Shown: in pieces, positions 44,219-52,274 of the stretch
Layout of the letters: each line of letters opens with the position of its first letter
Numbering within the stretch: position 1 is the stretch's first letter
Origin: an uncultured Blautia sp.
GTDB taxonomy: Bacteria > Bacillota > Clostridia > Lachnospirales > Lachnospiraceae
NCBI GenBank assembly: GCA_900539525.1
Contig: UQCM01000006.1
Coordinates: 1 to 64,000, forward strand
Direction: 5' to 3'
DNA length: 64,000 bases
Translations under genes and position numbers: made by a program
The notes under the pieces: generated by a model
Database searches by the model: none
What the model was told of the DNA's origin: nothing
The model's input: the letters and a program-made list of their open reading frames with translations, nothing else

Positions 44219-44338
44219 ATGATATAGAATTTCCTGTATCACAAAAACCTCCGGATGATACAGATCACTCTTTTGTGTTTTCTGTCGGAGCCCTCAGGGG
44301 GATGTGTTTATTTCCTTTACAGAAAGGATGAGGAGCAA

Positions 44339-46450
44339 ATGAGTGAAAAAATGAATGTTGCAGAAATCTTTGGTGAAAATGTATTTAATGACAAAGTCAT
44401 GCAGGAGCGTCTGCCAAAGAAGGTTTACAAAGAGCTGAAGAAAACGATGAAAGAGGGGAAAGAATTAGACCCCATGGTTGCGGATGTAGTGGCTGAGGCC
44501 ATGAAAAACTGGGCAGTGGAAAAAGGAGCTACCCATTATACCCACATTTTCCAGCCGCTGACCGGTATGACAGCAGAAAAGCACGACTCTTTCATTACTG
44601 CGCCGAGAGAAGACGGAACCATATTGATGGAGTTTTCAGGTAAGGAGCTGATCAAGGGTGAGCCGGATGCCTCCTCGTTCCCGTCAGGAGGACTGAGAGC
44701 TACCTTTGAGGCGAGAGGATATACAGCCTGGGATTGTACTTCACCGGCATATGTCAGGGAAGACGCGGCTGGAGCCATTCTCTGTATCCCGACTGCTTTC
44801 TGTTCCTATACAGGTGAGGCCCTCGACCAGAAGACACCTCTTCTTCGCTCCATGGAGGCAATCAATGAACAGGCTCTTCGACTGTTAAGGCTGTTTGGAA
44901 ATACGACTTCTAAGAAGGTAACACCTTCCGTGGGACCGGAGCAGGAGTATTTCCTGGTAGATAAACAGAAATATTTAAAGAGAAAAGATCTGATCTTTAC
45001 AGGACGTACCCTTTTTGGTGCGATGCCGCCAAAGGGACAGGAGCTGGATGACCATTATTTTGGTACGATCAGACAGCGCATTGCCTCTTTTATGAAGGAT
45101 GTGAATGAGGAGCTGTGGAAGCTGGGAGTATCCGCCAAGACCCAGCACAATGAAGTGGCACCGGCACAGCATGAGCTGGCACCGATCTATGCGGAGGCCA
45201 ATATCGCAGTAGATCATAATCAGCTGGTTATGAAGACCTTAAAGAAGGTGGCATGTCAGCACGGACTGCAGTGCCTGCTCCATGAGAAACCTTTTGCAGG
45301 AGTGAACGGTTCCGGTAAACATAACAACTGGTCGATCACTACGGACGATGGTATCAATCTGCTCGATCCGGGTAAGACACCTCATGAAAATATCCAGTTT
45401 CTTCTTGTCCTGACCTGTATCTTAAGAGCAGTTGATGAACATGCAGATCTGCTCCGTGAATCAGCAGCAGATCCCGGAAATGATCACAGACTGGGAGCAA
45501 ATGAGGCACCGCCTGCGATTATCTCCGTATTTCTGGGGGAACAGCTGGAGGATGTGCTGGAGCAGCTGATCAGTACAGGTACAGCTACACACAGTTTAAA
45601 GGGTGGCGTGCTTCAGACGGGTGTTAAGACACTTCCTGATTTTGCCAAGGATGCAACTGACCGTAACCGGACATCACCGTTTGCCTTTACAGGCAATAAA
45701 TTTGAGTTCCGTATGGTTGGGGCCAGGGATTCGATCGCAGGTCCGAATATCGTGCTGAATACAATTGTAGCAGAGGCATTTGCGGATGCGTGCGATATTC
45801 TGGAAAATGCAGATGATTTCGAAATGGCTGTCCATGATCTGATCAAGAAACAGGCGACAGAGCATCAGAGGATCGTATTCAACGGAAACGGTTATTCCGA
45901 TGAGTGGGTTGCCGAGGCAGAGAGAAGAGGACTTCCAAATATCAAGTCTATGGTAGAAGCCATTCCGGTATTGACAAGTGAAAAAGCGATTGCCATGTTC
46001 GGGCGTTTTGGTGTATTCACAAAAGCAGAGCTGGAGTCCCGTGTGGAGATTAAATACGAAAATTATGCAAAAGCGATCAACATCGAAGCAAAGACGATGA
46101 TTGATGTGGCAAGCAAGCAGATCATTCCGGCAGTGGTATCTTATACGAAGAGCCTGGCGGATACGGTCATTGCTGTAACTGCGGCAGGAGCAAAGGCGAC
46201 GGTTCAGTCTGCACTTCTGAAAGATGTGAGTGATCTGTTAGAGGAGACGAAGGCAGCACTGGCGAAGCTGGTCGAGCTGGATGCAGAGGCAGCAATGAAG
46301 GAAGAAGGTGCAGAGCAGGCAGTGTTCTTCCATGAAGTCATTATGCCGGCAATGGAAAGTCTTCGTGCTCCTGTTGATAAGCTGGAGATGATCGTTGACA
46401 AGGATGTATGGCCGATGCCATCTTATGGTGATCTGATCTTTGAAGTGTAA
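44339..46450 (+). CDS. glnN: Type III glutamine synthetase, paralogue 1
   Basis: 703 aa. ATG 44339 follows AAAGGATGAGGAG. Type III glutamine synthetases (GSIII, about 700 aa) make glutamine from glutamate, ammonium and ATP. Visible blocks: LIKGEPDASSFPSGGLRATF, FCSYTGEALDQKTPLLRSM, PSVGPEQEYFLVD, HNEVAPAQHELAPIYAEAN, GVNGSGKHNNWSITTDDG, LGANEAPPAIISVFLGEQ and RTSPFAFTGNKFEFRMVG. The next gene is a paralogue of identical length. A family-2 repeat starts within ten bases of its stop. Confidence 0.95.
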   Translation: MSEKMNVAEIFGENVFNDKVMQERLPKKVYKELKKTMKEGKELDPMVADVVAEAMKNWAVEKGATHYTHIFQPLTGMTAEKHDSFITAPREDGTILMEFSGKELIKGEPDASSFPSGGLRATFEARGYTAWDCTSPAYVREDAAGAILCIPTAFCSYTGEALDQKTPLLRSMEAINEQALRLLRLFGNTTSKKVTPSVGPEQEYFLVDKQKYLKRKDLIFTGRTLFGAMPPKGQELDDHYFGTIRQRIASFMKDVNEELWKLGVSAKTQHNEVAPAQHELAPIYAEANIAVDHNQLVMKTLKKVACQHGLQCLLHEKPFAGVNGSGKHNNWSITTDDGINLLDPGKTPHENIQFLLVLTCILRAVDEHADLLRESAADPGNDHRLGANEAPPAIISVFLGEQLEDVLEQLISTGTATHSLKGGVLQTGVKTLPDFAKDATDRNRTSPFAFTGNKFEFRMVGARDSIAGPNIVLNTIVAEAFADACDILENADDFEMAVHDLIKKQATEHQRIVFNGNGYSDEWVAEAERRGLPNIKSMVEAIPVLTSEKAIAMFGRFGVFTKAELESRVEIKYENYAKAINIEAKTMIDVASKQIIPAVVSYTKSLADTVIAVTAAGAKATVQSALLKDVSDLLEETKAALAKLVELDAEAAMKEEGAEQAVFFHEVIMPAMESLRAPVDKLEMIVDKDVWPMPSYGDLIFEV

Positions 46451-46459
46451 ATGAAGGGC

Positions 46460-46527
46460 GAGAGCCCTGCATGAGCAAAAGGAAAGCCTCGCAGAGGCGG
46501 TTTTGCTAATGGACTCTGAACAGTTAC
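46460..46527 (+). repeat. Family-2 repeat copy
   Basis: CTGCATGAGCAAAAGGAAAG, CTCGCAGAGGCGGTTTTGC and GGACTCTGAACAGTTAC, between the two glnN genes. Confidence 0.7.
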
Positions 46528-46535
46528 TAACTGAC

Positions 46536-46583
46536 AAGGCAGGCAGGAGAGACATGGAAGCGTCTCTTTTGCTTGCTTTTTTT
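46536..46583 (+). terminator. Rho-independent terminator between glnN1 and glnN2
   Basis: Eighteen-pair stem (some G-U) from AAGGCAGGCAGGAGAGAC to GTCTCTTTTGCTTGCTTT with loop ATGGAAGC, then TTTT. The two synthetase genes are probably separate transcripts. Confidence 0.75.
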
Positions 46584-46632
46584 AATAAATTGCGATATCA
46601 TGTGCGTAGTACTAAGGTATCGGAGGAAAAAG

Positions 46633-48744
46633 ATGAGCGATAAGATGAATGTTGCGGAGATTTTCGGACAGAATGTGTTTAATGATAAAGTGATGCAGGA
46701 GCGCTTGCCGAAAAAGGTATACAAAGAGCTTCATAAGACGATCGATGATGGAAAAGAGCTGGATGCCATGACTGCAGAGGTCGTGGCAGGAGCAATGAAA
46801 GACTGGGCAGTGGAAAAGGGTGCCACACACTATACCCACTGGTTCCAGCCGCTGACAGGATTTACGGCTGAGAAGCATGATTCCTTTATCACAGCACCGG
46901 ATGAGGAAGGATCCGTCCTGATGGAATTCTCCGGCAAGGAGCTGATCAAGGGAGAACCGGATGCATCTTCTTTTCCTTCGGGCGGTCTTCGAGCGACTTT
47001 TGAGGCGAGGGGTTACACTGCATGGGACTGTACATCTCCGGCATTTGTCCGTGAGGATGAGGCCGGTCCGATTCTGTGCATACCGACAGCATTCTGCTCC
47101 TATACAGGCGAGGCACTGGATCAGAAGACGCCTTTGCTGCGGTCCATGGAAGCTGTTCAGAAGCAGTCTCTGCGTCTGCTGCGCCTGTTCGGAAACACGA
47201 CATCCAGGAAGGTGGTTCCGTCTGTGGGGGTAGAGCAGGAATATTTTATCGTATCCCGTGAGAAATATCTGAAGCGCAAGGATCTGATCTTTACCGGCAG
47301 GACACTTTTTGGGGCTATGCCGCCGAAAGGACAGGAACTGGATGACCACTATTTCGGTGTCATCCGGCCGAAGATTGCCTCATTTATGCGGGATGTAAAC
47401 CGTGAGCTCTGGAAACTGGGCGTTTCTGCAAAGACACAGCATAATGAAGTGGCACCTGCACAGCACGAGCTGGCCCCGATCTATGCGCAGTGCAATGTGG
47501 CAGCGGATCATAACCAGATTATCATGGAGACATTAAAGCGGGTGGCAGAGGAACACGGACTGCAGTGTCTGCTCCACGAGAAGCCTTTTGCAGGAGTGAA
47601 TGGTTCCGGAAAGCACAATAACTGGTCCCTTACCACAGATGACGGAATCAATCTGCTGGATCCGGGCAGGACTCCTCATGATAACATTCAGTTTCTTCTG
47701 ATTATCATGTGCATTCTTCGTGCGGTAGACCGCCATGCAGATCTGCTGCGTGAATCGGCGGCAGATGTGGGAAATGACCACCGTCTGGGTGCCAATGAGG
47801 CTCCTCCTGCGATCATTTCTGTATTTCTGGGAGAACAGCTGGAGGATGTGATGGCACAGCTGATCAGCACAGGAACAGCTACGCACAGCCTGAAGGGCGG
47901 TAAGCTGCATACCGGGGTAAAAACGCTCCCGGATTTTGCCAAGGATGCCACTGACAGAAACAGAACATCGCCGTTTGCATTTACGGGAAACAAGTTTGAA
48001 TTTCGTATGGTAGGCTCCAGAGACTCTGTGGCAGAATGTAATGTAGTCATTAATACGATCGTAGCAGAATCGTTTGCAGAGGCCTGTGACGTGCTGGAGA
48101 AGGCAGAAGACTTTGATCTGGCAGTTCATGATATGATAAAAGAGCTGGCAGAGAAGTATCAGAGAATCGTGTTTAATGGTAACGGCTATTCGGAGGAGTG
48201 GGTTGAAGAGGCTAAGAGAAGAGGTCTGCCGAACATAAAGTCCATGGTAGAGGCGATACCTGCCCTCATTACGGATAAAGCAGTGAACCTGTTTGAAAAG
48301 TTTGGCGTATTTACCAGAGCAGAACTGGAGTCACGTGTGGAGATCCAGTATGAGGGTTATGCCAAGGCGATCAATATCGAGGCCAGGGCCATGATCGATA
48401 TTGCCAGTAAGCATATCATTCCTGCTGTTATGCGTTTTGCCAGAAATCTGGCGGGAACAGCAAACGAAATCAGGCAGGCGGGTGCAGATGTGACAGTGCC
48501 TATGAATCTGCTTAAAGAGACGACAGCGCAGCTGACAGCCACCAAAATGGCTCTTGCCAGACTTGAGGAAGTGACTGAGAATGCTGCAGGGATGGCAGCA
48601 GGCAGGGAGCAGGCGGAGTATTATTACAAAACAGTGGTTGCAGCTATGGAACAGCTTCGCATTCCTGTGGATAAGCTGGAGATGATCGTAGACAAGGAAG
48701 AATGGCCGATGCCGTCCTATGGGGATTTATTGTTTGAAGTATAA
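46633..48744 (+). CDS. glnN: Type III glutamine synthetase, paralogue 2
   Basis: 703 aa; ATG 46633 follows CGGAGGAAAAAG. All GSIII blocks listed for paralogue 1 are present (PSVGVEQEYFIV, HNEVAPAQHELAPIYAQCN, GVNGSGKHNNWSLTTDDG). By eye the two are about 80 percent identical through the body and diverge in the last 100 residues (here NEIRQAGADVTVPMNLLKET). A local tandem duplication is likely. Differences concentrated in the C-terminal helical region may mean different regulation or mixed oligomers. The stop codon is embedded in a family-2 repeat. Confidence 0.95.
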   Translation: MSDKMNVAEIFGQNVFNDKVMQERLPKKVYKELHKTIDDGKELDAMTAEVVAGAMKDWAVEKGATHYTHWFQPLTGFTAEKHDSFITAPDEEGSVLMEFSGKELIKGEPDASSFPSGGLRATFEARGYTAWDCTSPAFVREDEAGPILCIPTAFCSYTGEALDQKTPLLRSMEAVQKQSLRLLRLFGNTTSRKVVPSVGVEQEYFIVSREKYLKRKDLIFTGRTLFGAMPPKGQELDDHYFGVIRPKIASFMRDVNRELWKLGVSAKTQHNEVAPAQHELAPIYAQCNVAADHNQIIMETLKRVAEEHGLQCLLHEKPFAGVNGSGKHNNWSLTTDDGINLLDPGRTPHDNIQFLLIIMCILRAVDRHADLLRESAADVGNDHRLGANEAPPAIISVFLGEQLEDVMAQLISTGTATHSLKGGKLHTGVKTLPDFAKDATDRNRTSPFAFTGNKFEFRMVGSRDSVAECNVVINTIVAESFAEACDVLEKAEDFDLAVHDMIKELAEKYQRIVFNGNGYSEEWVEEAKRRGLPNIKSMVEAIPALITDKAVNLFEKFGVFTRAELESRVEIQYEGYAKAINIEARAMIDIASKHIIPAVMRFARNLAGTANEIRQAGADVTVPMNLLKETTAQLTATKMALARLEEVTENAAGMAAGREQAEYYYKTVVAAMEQLRIPVDKLEMIVDKEEWPMPSYGDLLFEV

Positions 48745-48770
48745 CTGTTCAGAGCCGTGCAGATTTATAA
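48743..48770 (+). repeat. Family-2 repeat end
   Basis: AACTGTTCAGAGCCGTGCAG then ATTTATAA, overlapping the glnN2 stop codon. Confidence 0.6.
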
Positions 48771-48798
48771 AATTAAAAAACTCCCGTAAAAAGGAGGA

Positions 48799-48821
48799 TG
48801 CCAGGCAGTGTCTGCCTGGCA
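48799..48821 (+). terminator. Hairpin after glnN2
   Basis: TGCCAGGCAG/CTGCCTGGCA stem with a three-base loop but no T-run; a weak terminator or RNA-stability hairpin. Confidence 0.5.
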
Positions 48822-48950
48822 GTATTATGAAAAAGTTTATTTGAAAGTATACTGATTCGCTTTGTTTTCTTATGATGGACTTAGTATACGGAAAAGAAAT
48901 GAAGAAAAAATGAGAGTATAATGAAAAATTCTTTAATGATGGATGAATAA

Positions 48951-48985
48951 AATATGAACACGCACAAGCGTTTTCATATTTTTTT
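48951..48985 (+). terminator. Terminator-like hairpin in the glnN2-PII gap
   Basis: ATATGAACACGC ACAA GCGTTTTCATAT followed by TTTTTTT. It lies in an AT-rich 468-base gap (48745-49212) without a gene. A TATAAT lies at 48917, so a short RNA of 30-60 bases could be made, but no matching -35 is seen. Confidence 0.5.
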
Positions 48986-49077
48986 AAAATGAGTTAGTAA
49001 AAATGTATAAATTGTATTGAAAATAATAAAAGATATGCACAAATCATACAAAATATTTCGAATAAAGAAATTGAGGT

Positions 49078-49105
49078 TTGACAATGGGATATTTTGGTGT
49101 ATAAT
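49078..49105 (+). promoter_or_regulatory. Promoter of the PII-ammonium transporter unit
   Basis: TTGACA at 49078-49083, 16-base spacer, TATAAT at 49100-49105. Both boxes are consensus. Confidence 0.85.
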
Positions 49106-49119
49106 CTGTAGCTATAAAG

Positions 49120-49157
49120 AACGAGGGTGTTCCAGAGAAGGAATACCCTCGTTTTTT
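49120..49157 (+). terminator. Promoter-proximal terminator/attenuator
   Basis: AACGAGGGTGTTCC/GGAATACCCTCGTT, a 14-pair stem with one mismatch and hexaloop AGAGAA, followed by TTTTACC. It begins about eight bases after the expected transcription start, so expression of the PII gene needs read-through or antitermination. Confidence 0.8.
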
Positions 49158-49212
49158 ACCATACAGCTGTGCAAACGGTTATGGATGGAGAAAAACGAAG
49201 GAGGTTACATTT

Positions 49213-49551
49213 ATGAAGAAACTGGAAATGATTATCAAGCCGGAAAAACTGGAGGATCTGAAAGTGATTCTGGATGAATGCCATGCAAATGGTGTCATGA
49301 TTTCCAATATCATGGGGTATGGTACACAGAAGGGATTTAAGCGACTTTACAGAGGGACGGAGTACAGCATGAACCTGCTTCCGAAGGTAAGAGTTGAGAC
49401 TGTCGTGGAGGATCAGGTGAGCGAGACAATCATCGACCGGGTTGTAAAAGAAATCAATACCGGAAGCTACGGTGACGGTAAGATTTTTGTTTATGATGTG
49501 GAGGATGCGATCCGGATCCGTACAGGTGAGCGTGGTACAGGAGCGTTATAG
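49213..49551 (+). CDS. glnK: PII nitrogen regulatory protein (GlnB/GlnK)
   Basis: 112-aa signal protein that reads 2-oxoglutarate and ATP/ADP and controls AmtB and nitrogen enzymes. T-loop GFKRLYRGTEYSMNLLPKVR carries the conserved Tyr position; the C-terminal GDGKIFVYDVEDAIRIRTGE is the PII signature. RBS AAGGAGGTTAC. Pairing with the ammonium transporter downstream is the usual GlnK-AmtB linkage. Some family blocks differ slightly from enteric GlnK (MIIKPEKLEDLKVILDECHA), as in clostridial PII proteins. Confidence 0.93.
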   Translation: MKKLEMIIKPEKLEDLKVILDECHANGVMISNIMGYGTQKGFKRLYRGTEYSMNLLPKVRVETVVEDQVSETIIDRVVKEINTGSYGDGKIFVYDVEDAIRIRTGERGTGAL

Positions 49552-49581
49552 AAGAGAAAATGGAAATAGCTGCTCTTTTTT

Positions 49582-50775
49582 ATGCAGGCAGGCTTTGCTA
49601 TGGTGGAAACCGGATTTACAAGAGCCAAGAATGCCGGAAATATTATTATGAAGAACCTGATGGATTTTGCGTTTGGTTCCGTGGTTTACTGGTTCCTGGG
49701 ATTTGGCCTGATGATGGGCGAAGGAAACGGGTTTATCGGAACGATCGATCTGTTCTGCAGAGGCGATTACAGCAGTAATATTCCATCCTGGGCGATGATA
49801 GCATTTAACACAATGTTCTGTGCGACAGCGGCAACGATCGTGTCAGGAGCTATGGCAGAGAGAACGAAGTTTTCTGCATACATCATTTACAGTATCCTGA
49901 TCAGTCTTCTGATTTATCCGATCGAAGGACACTGGATCTGGGGCGGCGGCTGGCTGTCAGATTTAAGCATTGGAAATTCAGCAGGATTTATTGATTATGC
50001 AGGCTCTACGGCAGTTCATATGACCGGTGGTGTAGCGGCACTTATAGGAGCGTGGATACTGGGACCGCGTATTGGAAAGTATGATAAGAATGGAAATCCA
50101 AGAGCGATTCCGGGACATAGTATTACACTTGGCGCATTAGGCTGCTTTATCTTATGGTTCGGATGGTTTGGATTTAACCCGGCTTCCAGTTACGGCCTTT
50201 CTACTCCGGAAAAAGCACTGGAGGTATCAAATGTATTTATGACAACCAATATTGCAGCGGCTGCAGCGACCTGTGTTACCATGTGCCTGACATGGATCCG
50301 TTACAAAAAAACGGATGTTTCCATGACATTAAATGGTTCGCTGGCAGGTCTGGTAGCGATCACGGCAGGATGTAATGCGGTAGATCCGTGGGCAGCAGCA
50401 ATTATCGGTGCGTTAGCCGGAGCTCTGGTTGTCTTTTCTGTAGAATTCTTTGATAAGATTGCAAAGATCGATGACCCGGTTGGTGCGATTTCGGTACACG
50501 GCGTATGTGGAGCCTTTGGAACGATTATGATCGGTTTCTTTGCAAGAGAGGACGGTCTTTTCACAACAGGACATTGGGAACGTCTGGCCATTCAGTGTAT
50601 CGGCGTGATTTCTGTAGCTGTTTTTGTAGCAGTATCCATGTTGGTTATATTTACGGTCATCAGAAAAACCATTGGTCTTAGAGTATCTCCGGAAGAAGAG
50701 ATTGGCGGCCTCGATCCGGTAGAACATGGACTTGAAACTGCTTATGCAGGATTCCAGATGAAGTCAAACGGATAA
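49582..50775 (+). CDS. amt: Ammonium transporter (Amt/MEP), N-terminus disrupted or frameshifted
   Basis: 397 aa from ATG 49582. Ammonium channel with NAGNIIMKNLMDFAFGSVVY, GHWIWGGGWLSD, the conserved GSTAVHMTGGVAALIGAWILG, and LSLAG-type later helices including SVHGVCGAFGTIMIGFF. The frame lacks most of the first membrane helix: family members begin ALVFFMQAGFAMVETGFTRAKNAG, whereas here MQAGFAMVE is the first residue and has no RBS. An ATG at 49560 starts MEIAALF in another frame and meets this one at a T6 run (49576-49581). Two extra T would give MEIAALFFMQAGFAMVE. So the gene is either expressed through slippage, mutated, or mis-sequenced. The rest looks intact. Confidence 0.85.
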   Translation: MQAGFAMVETGFTRAKNAGNIIMKNLMDFAFGSVVYWFLGFGLMMGEGNGFIGTIDLFCRGDYSSNIPSWAMIAFNTMFCATAATIVSGAMAERTKFSAYIIYSILISLLIYPIEGHWIWGGGWLSDLSIGNSAGFIDYAGSTAVHMTGGVAALIGAWILGPRIGKYDKNGNPRAIPGHSITLGALGCFILWFGWFGFNPASSYGLSTPEKALEVSNVFMTTNIAAAAATCVTMCLTWIRYKKTDVSMTLNGSLAGLVAITAGCNAVDPWAAAIIGALAGALVVFSVEFFDKIAKIDDPVGAISVHGVCGAFGTIMIGFFAREDGLFTTGHWERLAIQCIGVISVAVFVAVSMLVIFTVIRKTIGLRVSPEEEIGGLDPVEHGLETAYAGFQMKSNG

Positions 50776-50934
50776 AAAAATAATTTATATCTTTCCTTTT
50801 TTGTTGTTTTGTATTAAAATATATCATAAGTTATGGTATGATGTTGTAAGAAATGACAGATTTGCAACATAGGATTATCGGTTACGACATAAATGGTGAC
50901 AATAATTCAAAACAGTTGAAAGAGAGGGAAGGTC

Positions 50935-52023
50935 ATGATATCAAACCAGATTTTACAGACGACAATCGAAGGATTAAAGGTCATTTCCAGAATCGACCTT
51001 GGTGTTATTGATTTGGAAGGAAATGTATTGGCAACGACATTCCCGGAGGCTGCACAGAACGGAGCGGCCATAGCGGCTTTCGTGGACTCTCCGGCAGACA
51101 GTCAGGTGGTACAGGAATATCAGTTTTTTAAAATTTTTGATGAGAGCAGACTGGAGTATGTGCTGCTGGCCAAAGGCAGCAGTGATGACGTATATATGGT
51201 AGGAAAGATGGCAGCATTCCAGATACAGAATCTTTTGGTTGCCTACAAGGAAAGGTTTGACAAGGATAATTTTATCAAAAACCTTCTGCTCGATAATCTC
51301 CTGTTGGTGGATATTTACAACAGAGCGAAAAAGCTTCACATTGAAGCAGAGGCCCGCCGGGTGGTTTTCCTGCTTGAGACAGATCATGAGAAAGACAGTA
51401 CTTCTCTGGAAACCGTACGGACGATTCTTGGAAACAGGTCTGAGGATTTTATTACGGCGGTAGATGAGAAGGGAATCATTGTGGTTAAGGAGCTTCAGGA
51501 GAATGAAGGCTATCCGGAAATGGATCGCGAGGCAAAGCATATTCTGGAATGCCTTCCGAAAGAGAAGAGAGAAGAAGCACATATCGCTTATGGTACCATT
51601 GTAGGAGAGATCAAAGAAGTCTCCAGATCATACAAAGAAGCAAGGATGGCACTGGATGTCGGAAAGATTTTCTTTGATGAGAAGAATGTGATCGCATACA
51701 GTTCCCTGGGAATCGGGCGTCTGATCTACCAGCTGCCGATTCCGCTGTGCAGGATGTTCATCCGTGAGATATTCGGAGGAAAATCACCGGATGATTTTGA
51801 TGAGGAGACGCTGACAACGATTAATAAATTCTTTGAAAACAGTCTGAATGTGTCTGAGACATCGCGGCAGCTCTTTATTCACAGAAATACGCTCGTTTAC
51901 CGGTTGGATAAACTGCAAAAGAGTACGGGACTGGACTTGCGTGTCTTTGAGGATGCGATTACATTTAAGATTGCTTTGATGGTCGTAAAATATATGAAAT
52001 ATATGGAGACACTGAATTATTAG
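50935..52023 (+). CDS. PucR/CdaR-type transcriptional regulator 2
   Basis: 362 aa, same length and architecture as regulator 1 at 27866: N-terminal sensor (QILQTTIEGLKVISRIDLGV), degenerate GGDEF-like domain and C-terminal PucR helix-turn-helix (NSLNVSETSRQLFIHRNTLV). By eye about two thirds of residues match. RBS GAGAGGGAAGG. It lies 159 bases behind the ammonium transporter; a role in nitrogen or carbon control is possible but the ligand is unknown. Confidence 0.82.
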   Translation: MISNQILQTTIEGLKVISRIDLGVIDLEGNVLATTFPEAAQNGAAIAAFVDSPADSQVVQEYQFFKIFDESRLEYVLLAKGSSDDVYMVGKMAAFQIQNLLVAYKERFDKDNFIKNLLLDNLLLVDIYNRAKKLHIEAEARRVVFLLETDHEKDSTSLETVRTILGNRSEDFITAVDEKGIIVVKELQENEGYPEMDREAKHILECLPKEKREEAHIAYGTIVGEIKEVSRSYKEARMALDVGKIFFDEKNVIAYSSLGIGRLIYQLPIPLCRMFIREIFGGKSPDDFDEETLTTINKFFENSLNVSETSRQLFIHRNTLVYRLDKLQKSTGLDLRVFEDAITFKIALMVVKYMKYMETLNY

Positions 52024-52034
52024 TGTACATGTAC

Positions 52035-52077
52035 GGTTCAGAACAGCAGACTACAGACCCGTCTGCTGTTCTGAACC
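52035..52077 (+). repeat. Hairpin repeat, copy 2 (partner at 8977)
   Basis: GGTTCAGAACAGCAGAC/GTCTGCTGTTCTGAACC, a perfect 17-pair stem with loop TACAGACCC. No T-run. Shares arms and loop with 8977-9015. Confidence 0.7.
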
Positions 52078-52106
52078 TGTGTCGTAAATAGAAAGGTTAC
52101 AAAAGA

Positions 52107-52146
52107 GGGCAGCCACTGCCGGGCAAGCGATGGCTGTCTGCTTTTT
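52107..52146 (+). terminator. Probable terminator after regulator 2
   Basis: GGGCAGCCA/TGGCTGTCT stem (with G-U pairs), then GCTTTTTG. Confidence 0.6.
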
Positions 52147-52213
52147 GTGAGTGGAGTAAAGGTAATCAACAGGTTTAAGGATTGCGGGAGCACTGTGCGC
52201 GGAACGATCCGCA

Positions 52214-52253
52214 GTATCATGGAGGCAAAATACATTTTGCCCTCAACATCATC
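52214..52253 (+). repeat. Hairpin repeat (CATCATGG...CAACATCAT family), copy 2
   Basis: GTATCATGGAGGCAAAA, loop, TTTTGCC, CTCAACATCAT. Pairs with the copy at 31803. It lies in the leader of the peptidase gene, close to its RBS. Confidence 0.5.
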
Positions 52254-52274
52254 ATATATTGAGGAGTGGAACAT

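Noticed and set aside
44110..46583. TTTTGCTTGCTTTTTTT occurs exactly upstream of both glnN genes (44110 and 46567), suggesting a shared operator.
   Set aside because: At 46567 it is the right arm and T-run of a terminator, and at 44110 no hairpin partner exists. The match is low-complexity, so I do not call it a regulatory site.
48830..48990. Possible small RNA gene in the AT-rich gap after glnN2 (TATAAT at 48917, terminator at 48951).
   Set aside because: No -35 box is seen and the predicted RNA would be very short.
49560..49778. Short frame MEIAALFYAGRLCYGG overlapping the ammonium transporter start.
   Set aside because: After the first seven residues it is the out-of-frame reading of the transporter; only its start is of interest and that is reported as a finding.
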